Below, in pieces: positions 41,374 to 49,140 of a stretch of DNA of 64,000 nt. The translations under genes and the position numbers were made by a program. Each line of letters opens with the position of its first letter. Position 1 is the first letter of the stretch. Source of the stretch: Enterococcus_C asini_A (lineage in GTDB: Bacteria > Bacillota > Bacilli > Lactobacillales > Enterococcaceae); NCBI RefSeq assembly GCF_031928785.1, contig NZ_JARQAL010000001.1; one strand, written 5' to 3'. The notes below the pieces were generated by a model. That model was not told the origin of the DNA. It did not search any database and worked only from the letters and a program-made list of their open reading frames with translations.

Positions 41374-42645
41374 ATGGGAAGCGCAATTACCGGAATATTA
41401 TTAGCTTTAACCTTTATTGTCTTTGTATTATATGCAATGAAAGGCGGGAACTTAACTGTTGGTTTTTTCGTAATGGCATTATTATGGACGATTATCGGAA
41501 TGGTGCCCTTTAATATTGCAATCAAGGAAATATTCACAGATCCTGTCTTGAATTACGGAAAAACTGCCGCCTACATTATTTTTGGATCTTGGTTTGGCCG
41601 AGTTTTGGTAGATACCGGAATAGCCGGTAGTATTAGTCGTCGTACGGAAAAAGTCGGAAAGAAAAGTCCAGTATTAGCTACTATTTTAATCGCTCTAGTA
41701 ATCGCTTTAATTTTTACCAGTTCTTATGGTGTTGGCTCAGCGATTGCGGTGGGGGTAATTCTTTTCCCAATCATGTTTTCAATTGGGGTACCCAAAAATA
41801 TCGCTGTAACAATTTTTACGATGGCTATTGGTGCTGCGATGTATGTCAATAATGTTTTGTTCGTCCAATTTCAAGTCTTTTTCCCAAAAGTAGAGTGGGG
41901 AGCACATTATCAACGTTTTGGCTTTGTTGCCATGGGAATTCAAATGGTTGTTTTAATTGTTTTTATTCTCTTTAATGCAAAAAAAATTCGTAATGGAAAA
42001 CCAGAAATTGTTGAAAGCAATACTGAAGCCGAAATAGTTGAAGTACCGATTTGGACTTATCTTTTGCCAGTATTACCCGTTGCATTGAGTATTTTTGCAA
42101 AATGGGATGCCGTTCCAGCGCTGTTGATTTCAACGATTATCGCCTTTGCTGCGACAGGAAATATGAAAGGTTACAGCAAGTTTGTTACTTTGATGAATGA
42201 AACGGTGAAACATGCGATTAGCGATATTTCTGGATTATTGATCATGTTGTTTGTCTTAACCATGTTCCAAGCGGCAGCTGTACATGCAATGTCAGGTTTC
42301 ACTGAGGTTTTCCAAGCAATCATCCCTAGCAGTAAACTAGTATTAATTATTATCGTTGCAATTATCGCACCTCTGTCCTTCTTCCGTGGCCCTTTGATGC
42401 TCTATGGAGCAGGTGCCGCAACAGCTGCCATCTTAGTTGGAACAGGGATGTTTGATCAATATTTCTTATATGGATTACTAGTCGTTCCTTCAATGATGGG
42501 AGTATCAGCATGTATTACGCAATCATGGAATCTATGGTCGGTCCAATATGCTCGACTAGATACTAAGACATTCTTAATTACAGGGGTGCCATGGGCGTGG
42601 GTTGCCACCGTCTTTAATTTGTTTGCCGCATACATTTTGCTTTAA
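41374..42645 (+). CDS. GntP-like sugar acid / sugar permease
   Basis: 423 residues, about 11-12 membrane helices. Segments such as GSWFGRVLVDTGIAGSISRRTEKVGKK (in parts), SSYGVGSAIAVGVILFP, and FFRGPLMLYGAGAATAAIL are typical of the ion-transporter/GntP-like class that carries gluconate and related acids with protons. No PTS or ABC genes are in the operon, so this is the likely uptake system and the substrate enters unphosphorylated, consistent with the kinase downstream. AGGAGGTG precedes the ATG. Confidence 0.82.
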   Translation: MGSAITGILLALTFIVFVLYAMKGGNLTVGFFVMALLWTIIGMVPFNIAIKEIFTDPVLNYGKTAAYIIFGSWFGRVLVDTGIAGSISRRTEKVGKKSPVLATILIALVIALIFTSSYGVGSAIAVGVILFPIMFSIGVPKNIAVTIFTMAIGAAMYVNNVLFVQFQVFFPKVEWGAHYQRFGFVAMGIQMVVLIVFILFNAKKIRNGKPEIVESNTEAEIVEVPIWTYLLPVLPVALSIFAKWDAVPALLISTIIAFAATGNMKGYSKFVTLMNETVKHAISDISGLLIMLFVLTMFQAAAVHAMSGFTEVFQAIIPSSKLVLIIIVAIIAPLSFFRGPLMLYGAGAATAAILVGTGMFDQYFLYGLLVVPSMMGVSACITQSWNLWSVQYARLDTKTFLITGVPWAWVATVFNLFAAYILL

Positions 42646-42670
42646 AAATAAAAGAAAAGAGGAAATGAAC

Positions 42671-43627
42671 ATGAGTGAATTTTTAACTATTGGAGAACCG
42701 ATTGCTTTATTTGGATCAGAAGAAGTGGACAAATCTTTAAAGGATGCCCGGCATTTTCAAAAATTTTTAGCTGGAGCGGAAGTCAATGTGGCAGTGGGAG
42801 TTTCCCGGCTGGGACATAGCAGCGAATACATTACTCAAGTTGGTAAAGATCCTTTTGGAGAATTTATTATTGACCAATTACACGAAAATCAAATTGGGAC
42901 GGACTACATTTCAGAAAGTGCTGATTTTTGGACTGCTTTTCAATTAAAAGACCGCGTAAGTGAAGGAGATCCAAGCATCTTTTATTTCCGTAAAGGATCT
43001 GCAGCAGCCCACTTTGATCAGTCTGTGTTAGATAAAATTGATTTTTCTGAAGTGAAAATGGCCCATTTGTCGGGGATTTTTCCCGCAATTTCACCTGAAG
43101 CGCAAAAAGCTTTCCGCTATTTGATTAGTTTGTTAGAAAAAAATAAAGTTCGGACCACTTTTGATCCTAATTTGCGTCCGCAGCTTTGGGCAAGCCAAGC
43201 TGAAATGGTAGCAACGATTAATGGCCTCGCTTCCCATGCTGAGATTGTACTACCAGGAATCAATGAGGGTGAAATTTTAATGGGGAGTCGTGAACCGGAA
43301 GCGATTGCAGATTTCTATTTAAACAATGGGGAAGCAACTCAGACGGTTATCGTAAAATTAGGTACAGCAGGTGCTTACGTCAAACAAAAGAATGGGACAA
43401 GTTTCACTGTTCCCGGCTTTACGGTTGCTAAAGTGGTAGATACTGTTGGTGCTGGAGATGGTTTTGCAGTGGGATTAATCACGGCTTTGATTGAAGAAAA
43501 ATCATTAAAAGAAGCAGTTATTCGAGCAAATGCCATTGGGGCGATGGCCGTTCAATCGCCTGGCGACAATGATGGCTATCCAACGCAAGAAGAGTTAGCA
43601 AAATTTTTACAAAAACAGGAAGTGTAA
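42671..43627 (+). CDS. PfkB-family sugar kinase (KDG kinase-like)
   Basis: 318 residues. PfkB signatures: LAGAEVNVAVGVSRLGH near the N terminus and VDTVGAGDGFAVGLI with the catalytic Asp near the C terminus; FDPNLRPQLW in the middle is usual in 2-keto-3-deoxygluconate and fructokinase-type members. ATG 42671 is 8 bases after AAGAGGA. It should phosphorylate the C6 (or C1) hydroxyl of the imported sugar or its isomer, giving the substrate for the hps/phi enzymes. No KDPG aldolase is in the operon, which argues against a plain KDG pathway. Confidence 0.85.
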   Translation: MSEFLTIGEPIALFGSEEVDKSLKDARHFQKFLAGAEVNVAVGVSRLGHSSEYITQVGKDPFGEFIIDQLHENQIGTDYISESADFWTAFQLKDRVSEGDPSIFYFRKGSAAAHFDQSVLDKIDFSEVKMAHLSGIFPAISPEAQKAFRYLISLLEKNKVRTTFDPNLRPQLWASQAEMVATINGLASHAEIVLPGINEGEILMGSREPEAIADFYLNNGEATQTVIVKLGTAGAYVKQKNGTSFTVPGFTVAKVVDTVGAGDGFAVGLITALIEEKSLKEAVIRANAIGAMAVQSPGDNDGYPTQEELAKFLQKQEV

Positions 43628-43629
43628 AT

Positions 43630-44256
43630 ATGAGACTACAAACAGCGATTGACCGTGTCCCCTTGGAAGAAGCGGTGGCTTTAGCCAAGCAATTGGATGG
43701 TAAAACGGATATTCTAGAGATGGGCACCTCACTGGTAAAAGACTATGGAAATTTGGCAATCGAGCAACTAAGAGCGGCCCTTGCCCAAACTGAATTATTA
43801 GTCGACAGCAAAACAATTGATGAAGGCGCCTATGAGTTTAATCAAGCCTTTTCTTATGGTGGTGATCTCGTTACCGTTATGGGAGCTGCCTCGTTGGACA
43901 CGCTACAAGCTTGTTATGAGGTGGCACAAAAATTCAATAAAACGATGATGATTGACTTATTAGAAGTTTCAGATGAGAAAATTCAACAAATCAAGGATTT
44001 TCCTGAAGCAATCTATGCCTTACATCATTCAATCGATCGGAAAGATCACTTTGATGCTGTAGCAAGCGTCGCTGAATTCCATGAGAAATTTCCTGAAATC
44101 AAACGGTTAGCAATTGCGGGTGGCATTGACCTAAAGCAAGCACAATTACTAGCTGAACAAGGAATTATCGAAGTGATTATCGTGGGATCAAAGATTACTA
44201 AAGCACAAGATCCTTTAGCTGCAGTCAATGAATTTACGGGAGCTGTTCACAAATGA
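43630..44256 (+). CDS. hxlA: 3-hexulose-6-phosphate synthase (HPS/KGPDC family)
   Basis: 208 residues, orotidine-decarboxylase-like barrel. Catalytic residues fall at the HPS positions: Asp8, Glu30 and Asp59-x-Lys61-x-x-Asp64 (DSKTIDEG), with His132 in LHHSID. At four positions known to separate HPS from 3-keto-L-gulonate-6-P decarboxylase, it has Asp109, Ile135, Ala163 and Ser187, the HPS side. HPS condenses ribulose-5-P with formaldehyde, or runs in reverse. It starts 2 bases after the kinase stop and overlaps phi by 4 bases. Confidence 0.85.
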   Translation: MRLQTAIDRVPLEEAVALAKQLDGKTDILEMGTSLVKDYGNLAIEQLRAALAQTELLVDSKTIDEGAYEFNQAFSYGGDLVTVMGAASLDTLQACYEVAQKFNKTMMIDLLEVSDEKIQQIKDFPEAIYALHHSIDRKDHFDAVASVAEFHEKFPEIKRLAIAGGIDLKQAQLLAEQGIIEVIIVGSKITKAQDPLAAVNEFTGAVHK

Positions 44257-44795
44257 AAACAATCGAGATGATTATGCAAGAAATCAACCAAGTCATGGAA
44301 CTTATTGACGAAAAAGAATTAGAGCAAGCCTTGCCATTATTCCAAAAAGACAAACGAATCTTTGTTATCGGAGCAGGTCGTAGCGGATTTCAGGCCAAAG
44401 GTTTTGCTATGCGTCTGATGCATATTGGTTATACAGACTACGTGATGGGAGAAACCATCACACCGTCCATTCAAAAAGGGGATACGTGGGTAGCTATTTC
44501 TGGTTCGGGAACAACGAAAGGAATCCTTGCTGATACCGAAGTAGCGAAAAAGTTAGGTTTAGACATTGTTGTTTTAACCAGTGATCGAGAATCTCCGTTG
44601 GCTAAATTAGCTGATAAAGTAATCGTTGTACCTGGAGCAACCAAAACGGGAGCCGGAATAAAATCAGTTCAATTGTTATCAAGTCTCTTTGATCAGACGG
44701 TTCATATTACCCTAGATGCGTTAACGCTAAAACTGGCTGAACGGGATCAGACTTCAAATGAAGATGCCCTGCGTGAGCATGTGAATGTTGAATAA
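44253..44795 (+). CDS. hxlB: 6-phospho-3-hexuloisomerase
   Basis: 180 residues, SIS domain. FVIGAGRSGFQAKGFAMRLMHIG, then VMGETITPSIQKGDTWVAISGSGTTKGIL and VQLLSSLFDQTVHITLDAL follow the PHI family throughout. It interconverts 3-hexulose-6-phosphate and fructose-6-phosphate. The ATGA overlap with hxlA couples translation, as expected for two steps acting on one unstable intermediate. It is the exit from this operon into glycolysis. A terminator follows. Confidence 0.9.
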   Translation: MKTIEMIMQEINQVMELIDEKELEQALPLFQKDKRIFVIGAGRSGFQAKGFAMRLMHIGYTDYVMGETITPSIQKGDTWVAISGSGTTKGILADTEVAKKLGLDIVVLTSDRESPLAKLADKVIVVPGATKTGAGIKSVQLLSSLFDQTVHITLDALTLKLAERDQTSNEDALREHVNVE

Positions 44796-44820
44796 CTGTA
44801 AAACTAGACATTAGACATAC

Positions 44821-44860
44821 AAAAAAAGCGTTGAAATCCTAAGAAATCAACGCTTTTTTT
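44821..44860. terminator. Bidirectional terminator, hps-phi operon / tmRNA
   Basis: Stem AAAAAAAGCGTTGA / TCAACGCTTTTTTT, symmetric so that it ends both the sugar operon (plus) and ssrA (minus). Confidence 0.92.
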
Positions 44861-44889
44861 GTTCTGTAATTACCCAATGAAGGGATAAA

Positions 44890-45252
44890 TGGAGCTGGCG
44901 GGAGTCGAACCCGCGTCCAAACATCTCGCTACTCAAGATTCTACGCTCATAGTCAGTTCTATTTGGAGGTTTCGCTAAAACAATCGCCGAGTGACAGGCT
45001 ATGGTTGTCGCTAGTCTGATGAACTCTTCTAATTCTTACAGACGGAAAGAATCAGCGTATTCCACTAAATTTGAGACCCTGACCCGAGCACATGGACGAT
45101 GCCGGGAGGATCACGCCAAACTGTTTTTAGGCAGCTAAAGCGTAAGTGTTTTCGTTTTTAGCAGTTATATTTAACTGTAACGTTTTAACGCAGACGTAAC
45201 CTGCGAAGCGCGTCTCAAGCTCGACAATGCCTGTCGAATCCGTAACAGCCCC
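44890..45252 (-). ncRNA. ssrA: tmRNA
   Basis: The tRNA-like ends pair as GGGGCTG / CAGCTCC (with the G-U pair expected at position 3), with a T arm GGGTTCGACTCCCGC. The resume codon GCT is at 45162, and the tag reads AKNENTYALAA followed by TAA (45162-45127). Discriminator A is at 44890; CCA is not encoded. Length 363 nt. tmRNA with SmpB rescues stalled ribosomes and tags the product for ClpXP. Confidence 0.96.
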
Positions 45253-45279
45253 CTAAAAAAGGGACAATTCCGTGAAATG

Positions 45280-45288
45280 AGTATATCA
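45280..45288 (-). promoter_or_regulatory. ssrA promoter (extended -10)
   Basis: On the minus strand TGATATACT: TG-n-TATACT, 28 bases before the mature 5' end. No good -35 is seen, in keeping with an extended -10 promoter. Confidence 0.7.
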
Positions 45289-45289
45289 T

Positions 45290-45322
45290 AAAAAAAGACT
45301 TAGGGAAAGTTTTCCCTAAGTC
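45290..45322 (-). terminator. Terminator of HAD gene, directly upstream of the ssrA promoter
   Basis: Perfect 12-bp stem GACTTAGGGAAA / TTTCCCTAAGTC with a 2-base loop and, on the minus strand, a T7 tail. Confidence 0.9.
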
Positions 45323-45372
45323 GAAAATTGGTGAGCTTAGTACTTTTTTAGGAATCTAGAAGTAACTGTCAC

Positions 45373-46143
45373 TTAAATCAAATCAAAATGTTTCAAGGCA
45401 TGAACAATGCCGCCATCCGTGTTGTTCTTAGTGACAAAATCGGCTAGTGATTTCAATTCTTCTCCAGCATTGCCCATGGCGATTTTGGTATCACAAGCAG
45501 AAAGCAGGGCTAAATCATTAGGGCCATCCCCAAAACCAAAAGTAGGAATGTTTGGCAAATTCAATTTTTCTTTTAATATTTTGATTCCTTGGCCTTTATT
45601 CGTCCCTTTTTTTACGGTATCCATGGAGTAGGGGGTGTTGCGATAAAAATCAAATTCAGGGAAAGTTTCCTCGTAATAGTCCCGATACTCTGTTCCTAGG
45701 ACTAATAACATATTAATGGGATTATGGCGAAAGGCTTCCGGTTCAATGGGCGGTACCTTAGAATGGATGGAGTTATAAGCGCCTACTAAAGCTCGAGAGT
45801 GACCGGTACACCAAATATTTCCTTCATTATAGTAGGAAAGTTGATCGCCTTTGTCTAAAATGCTGTGATACATCCGTTCAATTAGCGCTTCATCAATTAA
45901 ATCCGAATACACTTCATTGCCATCTGCTCGAATGAAAGCACCGTTCATGACGATATTGGAATCAATATGGGCAGCTTGGCGAATGGCTAAGATTTCGATT
46001 TCGGTTCGTCCTGTGGCAATGACGGGCAAAACGTTATTTTCTTTTAGTTGTAGCATGGCTTGGCTAACTTCTGGAGTGATTTGGGAGTGCTCGTTTAAAA
46101 GAGTACCATCTAAATCAAAGAAAGCAATGGCTTGATAATTCAA
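45373..46143 (-). CDS. Cof-type HAD-IIB phosphatase
   Basis: 256 residues. FFDLDGTLLNEHSQI (motif I), IATGRTEIEI (motif II), Lys in KKGTNKGQGIKIL and GFGDGPNDLALLSAC (motif IV; GDGPND rather than the usual GDxxND spacing is intact). The start is TTG 46143, 6 bases after GAGGTG; the in-frame GTG at 46152 belongs to that SD. The family dephosphorylates sugar phosphates or FMN-like compounds; the substrate is unknown. Single-gene unit, divergent from the two-component system. Confidence 0.87.
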   Translation of the reverse strand: MNYQAIAFFDLDGTLLNEHSQITPEVSQAMLQLKENNVLPVIATGRTEIEILAIRQAAHIDSNIVMNGAFIRADGNEVYSDLIDEALIERMYHSILDKGDQLSYYNEGNIWCTGHSRALVGAYNSIHSKVPPIEPEAFRHNPINMLLVLGTEYRDYYEETFPEFDFYRNTPYSMDTVKKGTNKGQGIKILKEKLNLPNIPTFGFGDGPNDLALLSACDTKIAMGNAGEELKSLADFVTKNNTDGGIVHALKHFDLI

Positions 46144-46297
46144 TAGAAACACCTCAATTTTTCATTTGGAACTAGAATACTTTCCATTTTAAGAAGAAAT
46201 TCTAGCTCGGTCTTTCTCATCATATCAAAAAAAGAAAAAATAGGAAACCTTGTGAGAAGCTTTTGTGAAGATAATAGCCTCAACTCAGCTTTTCGAG

Positions 46298-46303
46298 TAT
46301 ACT
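46298..46303 (+). promoter_or_regulatory. Putative -10 of two-component operon
   Basis: TATACT lacks a good -35. Two TTGTGA units (46244-46249 and 46262-46268 region) lie upstream and could be response-regulator sites; this is tentative. Confidence 0.4.
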
Positions 46304-46367
46304 AAAAATGAGGCTGACTACCCTTTGGCAGAGAAGCTATTCTAGAACGAAGAATGGATGTGAGAAG

Positions 46368-47078
46368 ATGAATATTTTAATGATTGAAGACAATGAATCT
46401 GTGTCGGAAATGATGCAAATGTTCTTTTTGAATGAAGGCTGGGATGCAACCTTCCAATACGATGGGCAAGAGGGATTAGACGCGTTTTTAGCGGAGCCTG
46501 ATAAATGGGATATGATTACCTTAGATTTAAATTTACCCGGTTTAGATGGCATGAGTGTGGCCAGAGAGATTCGGAAAGTCTCTAATACGGTACCGATTAT
46601 TATGCTGACAGCTCGTGATTCAGAAAGTGACCAAGTAATCGGTCTAGAAATGGGAGCGGATGATTATGTAACCAAACCTTTTAGTCCGCTCACCTTGATT
46701 GCGCGAATCAAAGCCTTACACCGTCGCAGTGAGCTAGTAGAAAAACCAGTGGAAGAAGAAACGACTAGCTTTGATGTCAAAACAGACCACTTTAAAATGA
46801 ACACGAAAACCCGGGAAGCTTTTTTAAATAATCAACCCATTGAAGGGCTAACACCAAAAGAGTTTGATTTATTGTTTACTTTGGCTAAAAAACCGCGCCA
46901 AGTCTTTTCAAGAGAGCAACTTTTAGAGTTAGTTTGGGATTATCAATATTTCGGTGATGAACGGACCGTTGATGCCCACATCAAGAAATTGCGCCAAAAA
47001 ATTGAAAAAGTAGGTCCTCAAGTGATTCAAACTGTCTGGGGTGTAGGCTACAAGTTTGATGATTCTGGTGTTGCCTAA
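46368..47078 (+). CDS. OmpR/PhoB-family response regulator
   Basis: 236 residues. Receiver domain 1-115 with acidic pocket IEDNE, phosphoacceptor Asp in ITLDLNLPG, MLTARDSESD and the conserved Lys in YVTKPFSPL. A winged-helix DNA-binding domain follows (GLTPKEFDLLFTLAKKP, SREQLLELVWDYQ, RTVDAHIKKLRQKI). ATG 46368 follows a GTGAGAAG SD; the longer frame from 46308 is rejected. Its stop overlaps the kinase start by 1 base (TAATG). Confidence 0.92.
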   Translation: MNILMIEDNESVSEMMQMFFLNEGWDATFQYDGQEGLDAFLAEPDKWDMITLDLNLPGLDGMSVAREIRKVSNTVPIIMLTARDSESDQVIGLEMGADDYVTKPFSPLTLIARIKALHRRSELVEKPVEEETTSFDVKTDHFKMNTKTREAFLNNQPIEGLTPKEFDLLFTLAKKPRQVFSREQLLELVWDYQYFGDERTVDAHIKKLRQKIEKVGPQVIQTVWGVGYKFDDSGVA

Positions 47079-48595
47079 TGCGCTATTTATACCAGCAATT
47101 AATGGCCTTTTGGGTAGTTATTGCCGTGGTGCTTTTGATTGTGGGGGTTTCTTTTACCCAGATGACCCGACATACCATTGAAGAAAGCAACTATGAGCAA
47201 CTTTTTAGCTATGCGGATTCAGTGGTGGAATTTGCCCAAAATTATGCCAATGAATACACCCCCGGCGATGATCCTGAGGTGGTGTTAGAACAATCTTTGC
47301 GGTTGACCGAACGCATTTACACCCATCAAAACATTAACTTTGTTTATATTAACGATCAAAAAGAAGTAATCTACCCCATGGACGCAAGCCAACAAGCGCT
47401 GATTAATGACGGCTTGATGAAGAGTATCACTGATAGTCAATGGAGTAATTTAGAACAAGGAGTTCAGCAAAAGGTTACTCGAAGCCAAAATATTTATGGC
47501 AAATCAGAGACTACCGCTTATGTGATGTTGCGACTAAAACTTAACGACCGCTTTGGCGTGTTGGTCTTAACCCAGCCAGCGGTAAATTTGGAAGAAAGTG
47601 TCCAAACCTTAAATGCCAATATGTTCACCGGCTTTATTATTTCCAGTATCGTGGCGTTGATTATCAGTTTCTTTTATGCGAATTTGCAAGTGCGGCGCAT
47701 TAATCGGATGAAAAAAGCGACTAAGGAAATCGCCAGTGGCAATTTCGAAGTGCGTTTACCGGTGAATCATAAAGATGAATTTGATGAGTTGGCAGAAGAC
47801 TTTAACCAGATGACGGTGACACTACAAGAGTCCAATGAAGAAATTGAACGCCAAGAAGAACGGCGCAAACAGTTCATGGCAGATGCGGCCCATGAGATGC
47901 GTACACCGCTAACGACAATCAATGGTTTGTTAGAAGGGTTGCAGTACAATGCCATTCCTGAAAATCAAAAAGAAAAAGCGTTGAGTCTTATGAAAAATGA
48001 AACCGAACGTTTGATTCGTTTAGTCAATGAAAATCTGGATTACGAAAAAATCCGCACCAATCAAATTTCTATTGTGGTGAAACGCTTTGATGCTACGGAA
48101 ACCTTGCGCAACTTGCTGACCCAGTTGGAGAAAAAAGCTACCGCGGCCGGCGATCAGTTGATTTTAACCACGGAAGAATCCATTGATGTCTATGCGGATT
48201 ACGACCGTTTTGTGCAAATTATGGTAAATATCATTCAAAATGCGATTCAATTTACCACCGATGGCACCATTACCATTAGTTTGCAAAAGGGGTACTTGGA
48301 AACCATTGTGGAGATTCAAGATACGGGGATTGGGATGACTAAAGAGCAGCTGGATAATATTTGGGAGCGGTACTACAAAGTCGATCCTTCACGAAAGAAC
48401 CGCAAGTTTGGCGAGTCTGGTTTAGGCTTACCGATTGTTGAACAACTTGTTCGCTTGCATAAAGGAAAAATTGAAGTGGAGAGTGAACCCGATCAAGGCA
48501 CCACTTTTCGAATTGCCTTTCCCGATGTGGAACTACCAGATGAACCGGCACCAGAAGAAGTGAAACATCCCGTGACTCCCAGAAAAGAAGAATAA
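47078..48595 (+). CDS. Sensor histidine kinase
   Basis: 505 residues. TM1 (about 8-28), an extracellular sensor domain of about 150 residues, TM2 (about 185-205), HAMP (QVRRINRMKKATKEIASGNFEVRLP), dimerisation/phosphoacceptor motif AAHEMRTPLTTINGLLEGL, and an ATP-binding domain with NIIQNAIQFT, DTGIGM and GLGLPIVEQL. A Pro/Glu-rich tail ends it. Classical membrane sensor for the preceding regulator. The signal is unknown; no target gene with clear direct repeats was found nearby. Confidence 0.93.
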   Translation: MRYLYQQLMAFWVVIAVVLLIVGVSFTQMTRHTIEESNYEQLFSYADSVVEFAQNYANEYTPGDDPEVVLEQSLRLTERIYTHQNINFVYINDQKEVIYPMDASQQALINDGLMKSITDSQWSNLEQGVQQKVTRSQNIYGKSETTAYVMLRLKLNDRFGVLVLTQPAVNLEESVQTLNANMFTGFIISSIVALIISFFYANLQVRRINRMKKATKEIASGNFEVRLPVNHKDEFDELAEDFNQMTVTLQESNEEIERQEERRKQFMADAAHEMRTPLTTINGLLEGLQYNAIPENQKEKALSLMKNETERLIRLVNENLDYEKIRTNQISIVVKRFDATETLRNLLTQLEKKATAAGDQLILTTEESIDVYADYDRFVQIMVNIIQNAIQFTTDGTITISLQKGYLETIVEIQDTGIGMTKEQLDNIWERYYKVDPSRKNRKFGESGLGLPIVEQLVRLHKGKIEVESEPDQGTTFRIAFPDVELPDEPAPEEVKHPVTPRKEE

Positions 48596-48612
48596 AATCA
48601 TCAAGCATAATA

Positions 48613-48652
48613 CAAAAACCGTAATGCCACAAATAGGCATTACGGTTTTTTA
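48613..48652. terminator. Bidirectional terminator overlapping the end of gene 48640-49140
   Basis: Stem AAAAACCGTAATGCC / GGCATTACGGTTTTT with loop ACAAATA. The stop codon of the convergent gene lies inside the right arm. Confidence 0.9.
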
Positions 48653-49140
48653 CTAGGCTGAGTAGATTGAATCACTTGTTGTAGTGAATTAGCAAATGAA
48701 GCATTTTGAGTGAGAAATAGTGCTTTAATAGGCTGTTTATCCAGTACTTGGTACACCAGATGAAGCAGTTCCTGAGTCTCATTAATCGATAAATTTTCTG
48801 TCACGTCCACAAAGAGCAACTGTTCGGGCTCTCGTAATAACTGTTGCAAAATCGCCAAACGTAGTTGTTGAAACCGACTTATATCCTCTAAGGGTCTGCG
48901 TAAAATAGAGGGATCAAAGCCTAGTAATTGAAAGAACTCATAATTATTTTTGACTTTCCGCATTTTTCGGGGAACGCCCAAGTAAAGATTATCTGCTAGG
49001 GAAAGGTAGGGGAGCGTTTCCCAATTACTATAAATCAGGCTAGTCTTGTGAGGTGCTTGTTTTTCAAAAAGAGCTAAAGCATCTTCAATATTAGTCGTGT
49101 ACCAAACTTTCAATTGGTCATTACTGGGAGCAATCATCAT
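48640..49140 (-). CDS. Degenerate ABC ATPase-like protein lacking Walker A
   Basis: 166 residues. The sequence follows an ABC ATPase from the Q-loop region onward: TLPYLSLADNLYLG, then DISRFQQLRLAILQQLLREPEQLLFVDVTENLSI, where the signature (LSGGQ) and Walker B (LLLLDEP) would be. Signature glycines and the catalytic Glu are missing, and no GxxGxGKS/T is present in the 50 residues before. It therefore looks like a pseudo-ATPase or a reduced remnant. The start overlaps the end of the FtsX-like permease gene by 4 bases, so the two are coupled. It should act with that permease as a non-catalytic partner or regulator. Confidence 0.65.
   Translation of the reverse strand: MMIAPSNDQLKVWYTTNIEDALALFEKQAPHKTSLIYSNWETLPYLSLADNLYLGVPRKMRKVKNNYEFFQLLGFDPSILRRPLEDISRFQQLRLAILQQLLREPEQLLFVDVTENLSINETQELLHLVYQVLDKQPIKALFLTQNASFANSLQQVIQSTQPSKKP

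Noticed and set aside
42671..43627. Classic KDG (Entner-Doudoroff) operon assignment
   Set aside because: Kinase and GntP-like permease would fit, but KDPG aldolase and uronate enzymes are missing.
43630..44256. Ascorbate-type UlaD decarboxylase
   Set aside because: Discriminating residues fit HPS, the next gene is PHI, and there is no ulaE/ulaF or ascorbate PTS.
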